From: Microvirga terrestris
GTDB taxonomy: Bacteria; Pseudomonadota; Alphaproteobacteria; Rhizobiales; Beijerinckiaceae
DNA: 64,000 nucleotides
Reading direction: 5' to 3'
NCBI RefSeq assembly: GCF_015694425.1
Contig: NZ_JADQDN010000004.1
Location: 310,001-374,000 of the forward strand
A program made the position numbers and the translations under genes. Below, piece after piece: positions 60,954-64,000 of the stretch (within the stretch, counting starts at the first letter, position 1; each line of letters begins with the position of its first letter). The notes under the pieces were generated by a model, which ran no database searches, had not been told where the DNA came from, and was given only the letters and a program-made list of their open reading frames with translations.

Positions 60954-61112
60954 GACTGACGTCATCAACCTGAGACAGGTCCATGCGATGCGCCACTCAT
61001 TCCAAGAGGGTCACGCATGGACATGCTCACCGACACCATAATTCCGGCTCGCGATGCACACTTTCATAACAATTGGCGTCGCACCCTGGAGCCGATGCAG
61101 AGGGGAACCCAC

Positions 61113-61943
61113 GTGACCGGTCTGATGCAAGGAAAGCGCGGCCTCATCATGGGCGTCGCGAACGACCACTCCATTGCCTGGGGCATCGCCAAGGCCCTGG
61201 CGCAGCATGAGGCGGAGCTCGCCTTCACCTATCAGGGCGAGGCGCTCGGCAAGCGCGTGGCTCCGCTGGCGCAGTCGCTCGGCTCCAACCTCGTGATCGC
61301 CTGCGACGTGGAGGATCTCGCCTCGGTGGATGCGGTGTTCGACACCCTCGACAAGGCCTGGGACGGCCTCGACTTCGTGGTCCATGCCATCGGCTTTTCC
61401 GACAAGTCGCAGCTCAAGGGCCCCTACGTAGACGTCACCACCCGGGAGAACTTTTCCCGCACCATGGTGATCTCCTGCTTCTCCTTCACGGAGATCGCCC
61501 AACGGGCCGCCAAGCGCATGCGGAACGGCGGCTCGCTCCTGACGCTGACCTATGGCGGCTCGACCCGGGTCATGCCGAACTACAACGTGATGGGCGTGGC
61601 GAAGGCGGCCCTTGAGGCATCCGTGCGCTACATCGCCAATGATCTCGGCCCGGACGGCATCCGCTGCAATGCCATCTCGGCCGGTCCCGTGCGGACGCTC
61701 GCCGGCGCGGGCATCGCCGATGCGCGCCTGATGTTCACCTACCAGAAGGCCCATTCTCCCTTACGCCAGAACATCACCATCGAGGATGTGGGGGGTGCGG
61801 CCCTCTACATGCTGTCGGATCTGTCCCGCGGTGTGACCGGCGAGATCCACTACGTGGATTCCGGCTACAACATCATTTCCATGCCGCGCCCCGAGGTACT
61901 GAAGGCCCAGGATGCCGCCGGCGTGACGGGCGAGGAAGACTGA
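61113..61943 (+). CDS. fabI: NADH-dependent enoyl-ACP reductase
   Basis: About 276 residues from a GTG at 61113, with AGAGGGGA upstream; this gives the usual N-terminus, (M)TGLMQGKRGLIMGVANDHS. An ATG at 61017 would add 32 residues. The SDR pattern is FabI-specific: IAWGIAKALA, FVVHAIGFSDK, and catalytic Tyr/Lys in YNVMGVAKAALEA. It completes each elongation round and is the triclosan/isoniazid-type target class. Third gene of fabA-fabB-fabI. Confidence 0.93.
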   Translation: MTGLMQGKRGLIMGVANDHSIAWGIAKALAQHEAELAFTYQGEALGKRVAPLAQSLGSNLVIACDVEDLASVDAVFDTLDKAWDGLDFVVHAIGFSDKSQLKGPYVDVTTRENFSRTMVISCFSFTEIAQRAAKRMRNGGSLLTLTYGGSTRVMPNYNVMGVAKAALEASVRYIANDLGPDGIRCNAISAGPVRTLAGAGIADARLMFTYQKAHSPLRQNITIEDVGGAALYMLSDLSRGVTGEIHYVDSGYNIISMPRPEVLKAQDAAGVTGEED

Positions 61944-62244
61944 AGCGAGATCGTTCGCGCCGATCCCGGATCGGTGCCTGACTATGCGGAGGCCGGTCGT
62001 TGCGAGACGAGCGGCCTTTTTGCGTTCGACCCACCGATATCCTTAACAGAGCAGCGCCCTGGCAGGCGGCATCGGGGTTCCCTCTGCCAGCAACGGCTCT
62101 CAGCCCTCGAATTCCCTAAAGGAAAAACCCGTTATCGATTTAATTAACCCTTGCAATCGCAAGGTGCCTTTTGTCGGATAGACAGAAGGAGCCATGTCGG
62201 CCAAGATTTTTTCCCTGACATTTTAGTATTCTCAAGTCTGTCAA
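61944..62244. other. Intergenic region after fabI
   Basis: 301 bp. It holds the fabI terminator at 61990-62021. Then comes a more AT-rich stretch with a small hairpin (CCTTGC-AATC-GCAAGG near 62144-62160), which presumably contains the promoter of the PAS-GGDEF gene. No gene is visible on either strand. Confidence 0.55.
61990..62021 (+). terminator. Rho-independent terminator of fabI
   Basis: AGGCC at 61990-61994 pairs with GGCCT, with inner TCGT/ACGA pairs, and five T residues follow. It lies 47 bp after the fabI stop. Confidence 0.7.
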
Positions 62245-64000
62245 ATGCATCGCAGCCAGTCCACCGCTCCCTTTCAAGGAGATAGTCTTTATCGTGAGAC
62301 GGTATTCGATGCTGCTTACAATGCTTTCTCTGAAAAAGAGAGCTTATACCGTTACGCCATCGAACTGAGCCACCAAATCCCATGGGTTTCGGATAAAGAA
62401 GGCCGTATCCTCCATATCGGGCCTGGCTGGGCGGAGATGCTTGGCTACTCCCTCGAAGACCTGCTGGGGTATGGCTGGATTCAGTTCGTGCATCCGGATG
62501 ACGCGGCGCGTCTCAAGCAGGCCCGGCGCGAGACCCTGACATCCGGTGCATCCTACGAGTGCGAGTACCGGATCAGAACGGCCGACGGCAGCTACCGGTG
62601 GTTCCGCTCCAGCGCTGGCGCACACCGGGACGAGGCCGGTGCCGTCATCCTCTGGTACGGCACCACCCAGGACATCCAGGACCGCAAGCTCGCCGAGCTG
62701 ACCCATCTGGGCCATACCAGGGTGCTCGAGATGATCGTGGCCGGGCACCCCCTCGGCGATGTTCTGACCGCGCTCTGCGGTCTGGCCGAGGACCAGATTG
62801 CCGGAGCGCGCTGCTCGGTCCTCCTCTTCGACCCGGCGGGCCAGATGCTCCGCCATGGAGCGGCCCCCAATCTTCCTCCGACCTACAACGCGGCGATCGA
62901 CCCCCTTCCGATCGGACCGGACATCGGCTCGTGCGGCACCGCTGCCTACCGGCGCAGCACCGTGATCGTGTCGGATATCGCGAGCGATCCGCTCTGGGCC
63001 CCATGGCGTGACCTCGCCGCGCAGCACGACCTGCGGGCCTGCTGGTCGAAGCCGATCCTTTCGCAGACCGGCGATGTGCTCGGCACCTTCGGCTTCTATT
63101 ATGCCGAGCCACGATCCCCGACCCGGAGCGAGATGGCGAGCATCGATGTCGTGTCGCATCTGGCGGCGCTCGCCATCGAGCGGCAGCGGAGCGAGGCGGC
63201 CTTGCGCGAGAGCGAGGAACATTACCGCCATTCGGTCGAGCTGAATCCTCAGATCCCCTGGACGGCGGACAGCCAGGGCAACATCCTCAGCACCTCCACG
63301 CGCTGGAACCAGCTGATGGGAGTTTCACCCGACGATACGGTAGGCTCCGGTTGGGCCAGGGTGGTGCATCCCGACGATCTGCCCCTGGTTCGACAGAAAT
63401 GGATCGACGCCATCCACACGAATCAGCCGCTCGACGTGGAATGCCGCGGGGGCCTTGCGGATGGAAGCTACCGCTGGTTCCGGAGCAGGGCGATCCCGCG
63501 CTTTGCCGAGAACGGCACGGTGGTTCGCTGGTACGGGACGGTCGAGGATATTCATGACCGCAAGCTCGCCCAGGAACAGCTGCATCGGGCCGCCTACCAC
63601 GACGATCTCACCGGTCTCGCCAACCGGCGGTTCTTCCGCGAACGCCTCAAGCAGGTTTTGGACGAGACCCCCGACGCATCCCATGCCGTCGGCCTCCTGG
63701 TCATGGATCTCGACCATCTCAAGCAAATCAACGACCGGTTCGGTCACGATGCCGGCGACGATCTTCTGAAAGAGTTTGCCCAGCGCCTGCGGCAGGCGGT
63801 GAAAGCCACCGATATGGTGGCCCGCTTGGGCGGCGATGAGTTCGCCGTGATCCTGCCCGATATTACCGGCGAAGCGGACGTTGCCGAGGCCGCGCGGGCG
63901 ATCCTGTGCCGGATGCAGGAGCCGCTCAAGCGCAGCGGGAAGGCGCTGGACTGCCGCACCAGCATCGGCGGCGCGATCACGGTCGGGCCCGAGACAAGCC
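62245..64000 (+). CDS. PAS-GAF-PAS-GGDEF diguanylate cyclase (3' partial)
   Basis: An ATG at 62245 opens a frame that runs off the window end, 585 residues so far. PAS 1 is at about 35-145 (HQIPWVSDKEG, then DGSYRWFRSS). A GAF domain at about 165-305 contains VLLFDPAGQML and IGSCGTAAYRRSTVIVSDIA. PAS 2 is at about 325-450 (NPQIPWTADSQGN). GGDEF begins near 455 (YHDDLTGLANRRFF), and the intact active site RLGGDEF has its GGDEF at 529-533. It should make cyclic di-GMP in response to cytosolic signals; no membrane segment is seen. An EAL domain may follow outside the window. Confidence 0.9.
   Translation, partial: MHRSQSTAPFQGDSLYRETVFDAAYNAFSEKESLYRYAIELSHQIPWVSDKEGRILHIGPGWAEMLGYSLEDLLGYGWIQFVHPDDAARLKQARRETLTSGASYECEYRIRTADGSYRWFRSSAGAHRDEAGAVILWYGTTQDIQDRKLAELTHLGHTRVLEMIVAGHPLGDVLTALCGLAEDQIAGARCSVLLFDPAGQMLRHGAAPNLPPTYNAAIDPLPIGPDIGSCGTAAYRRSTVIVSDIASDPLWAPWRDLAAQHDLRACWSKPILSQTGDVLGTFGFYYAEPRSPTRSEMASIDVVSHLAALAIERQRSEAALRESEEHYRHSVELNPQIPWTADSQGNILSTSTRWNQLMGVSPDDTVGSGWARVVHPDDLPLVRQKWIDAIHTNQPLDVECRGGLADGSYRWFRSRAIPRFAENGTVVRWYGTVEDIHDRKLAQEQLHRAAYHDDLTGLANRRFFRERLKQVLDETPDASHAVGLLVMDLDHLKQINDRFGHDAGDDLLKEFAQRLRQAVKATDMVARLGGDEFAVILPDITGEADVAEAARAILCRMQEPLKRSGKALDCRTSIGGAITVGPETS

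Noticed and set aside
62344..63231. Minus-strand frame of 295 codons near the window end
   Set aside because: It is a shadow of the plus-strand PAS-GAF-PAS-GGDEF gene, whose frame is open to the window edge and has clear domains.

Overview
The window looks like a chromosomal segment of a GC-rich alphaproteobacterium of the order Hyphomicrobiales, most like Methylobacteriaceae or Microvirga. I infer this from gene content and gene order, not from a database search. The supporting signs are the lptC-lptA-lptB-rpoN-hpf-ptsN cluster, irr next to fabA-fabB-fabI, an ActS/ActR (RegB/RegA) redox pair, MmcB, a Rhizobiales-type haem uptake locus (hmuTUV with hemP, hutX, hugZ and an HmoA-like protein), and families of short palindromic intergenic repeats. 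I see no prophage, CRISPR array, plasmid functions or rRNA operon.

Layout. 1-9.4 kb holds a UdgX-type uracil-DNA protein cut by the window edge, a DUF4242 protein, a Na+/H+ antiporter, a bifunctional penicillin-binding protein, a DUF1330 protein, a Bcr/CflA exporter, a YgjP-like metalloprotease and an intracellular PHA depolymerase. 9.7-13.9 kb holds ActS/ActR, MmcB, an EamA transporter and a TPR protein. 14.2-17.9 kb pairs a degenerate ABC exporter-like protein with an MBL-fold hydrolase. 18.1-20.0 kb is a large repeat protein with an RTX-like C-terminus. 20.1-25.1 kb is a surface polysaccharide block: UDP-glucuronate epimerase, GT4 sugar-phosphate transferase, a short-chain epimerase, and a convergent FlaA1/CapD-type dehydratase. 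25.2-26.9 kb encodes an FecCD permease and its ATPase.

26.9-28.2 kb has no protein gene. Its left half is a dense cluster of extragenic palindromes. Its right half has a near-consensus sigma-70 promoter followed by about 400 nt of strongly structured, non-coding sequence. Next come an aminotransferase, an orphan PotF-like binding protein, a SIMPL protein and a chemoreceptor. 33.5-39.3 kb, on the minus strand, is the classic LPS-export/sigma-54 cluster ending in ptsN, with RNase D upstream. An Hsp20 gene follows, with a ROSE-like RNA thermometer leader.

41.4-48.5 kb is a haem acquisition island. A TonB receptor, an HmoA-like protein, HutX and HugZ run leftward, and HemP and HmuTUV run rightward. 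The shared control region contains a 10-bp dyad resembling Irr sites. The regulator Irr is itself encoded at 58.3 kb, beside fabA-fabB-fabI. Between these lie a decayed IS5-family element next to tRNA-Leu(CAG), an NDUFA9-like protein, an EI24 protein, an FAD amine oxidase-like protein, a Crp/Fnr regulator, a lone receiver protein, a D-2-hydroxyacid dehydrogenase and several small genes. The window ends inside a PAS-GAF-PAS-GGDEF protein.

No clear new multi-gene system stands out. The best leads are the promoter-driven structured RNA at 27.7-28.1 kb and the ABC-like protein with lost ATPase motifs and a triplicated NLLFG motif. The ROSE leader and the divergent haem operator are well-supported regulatory elements worth testing.
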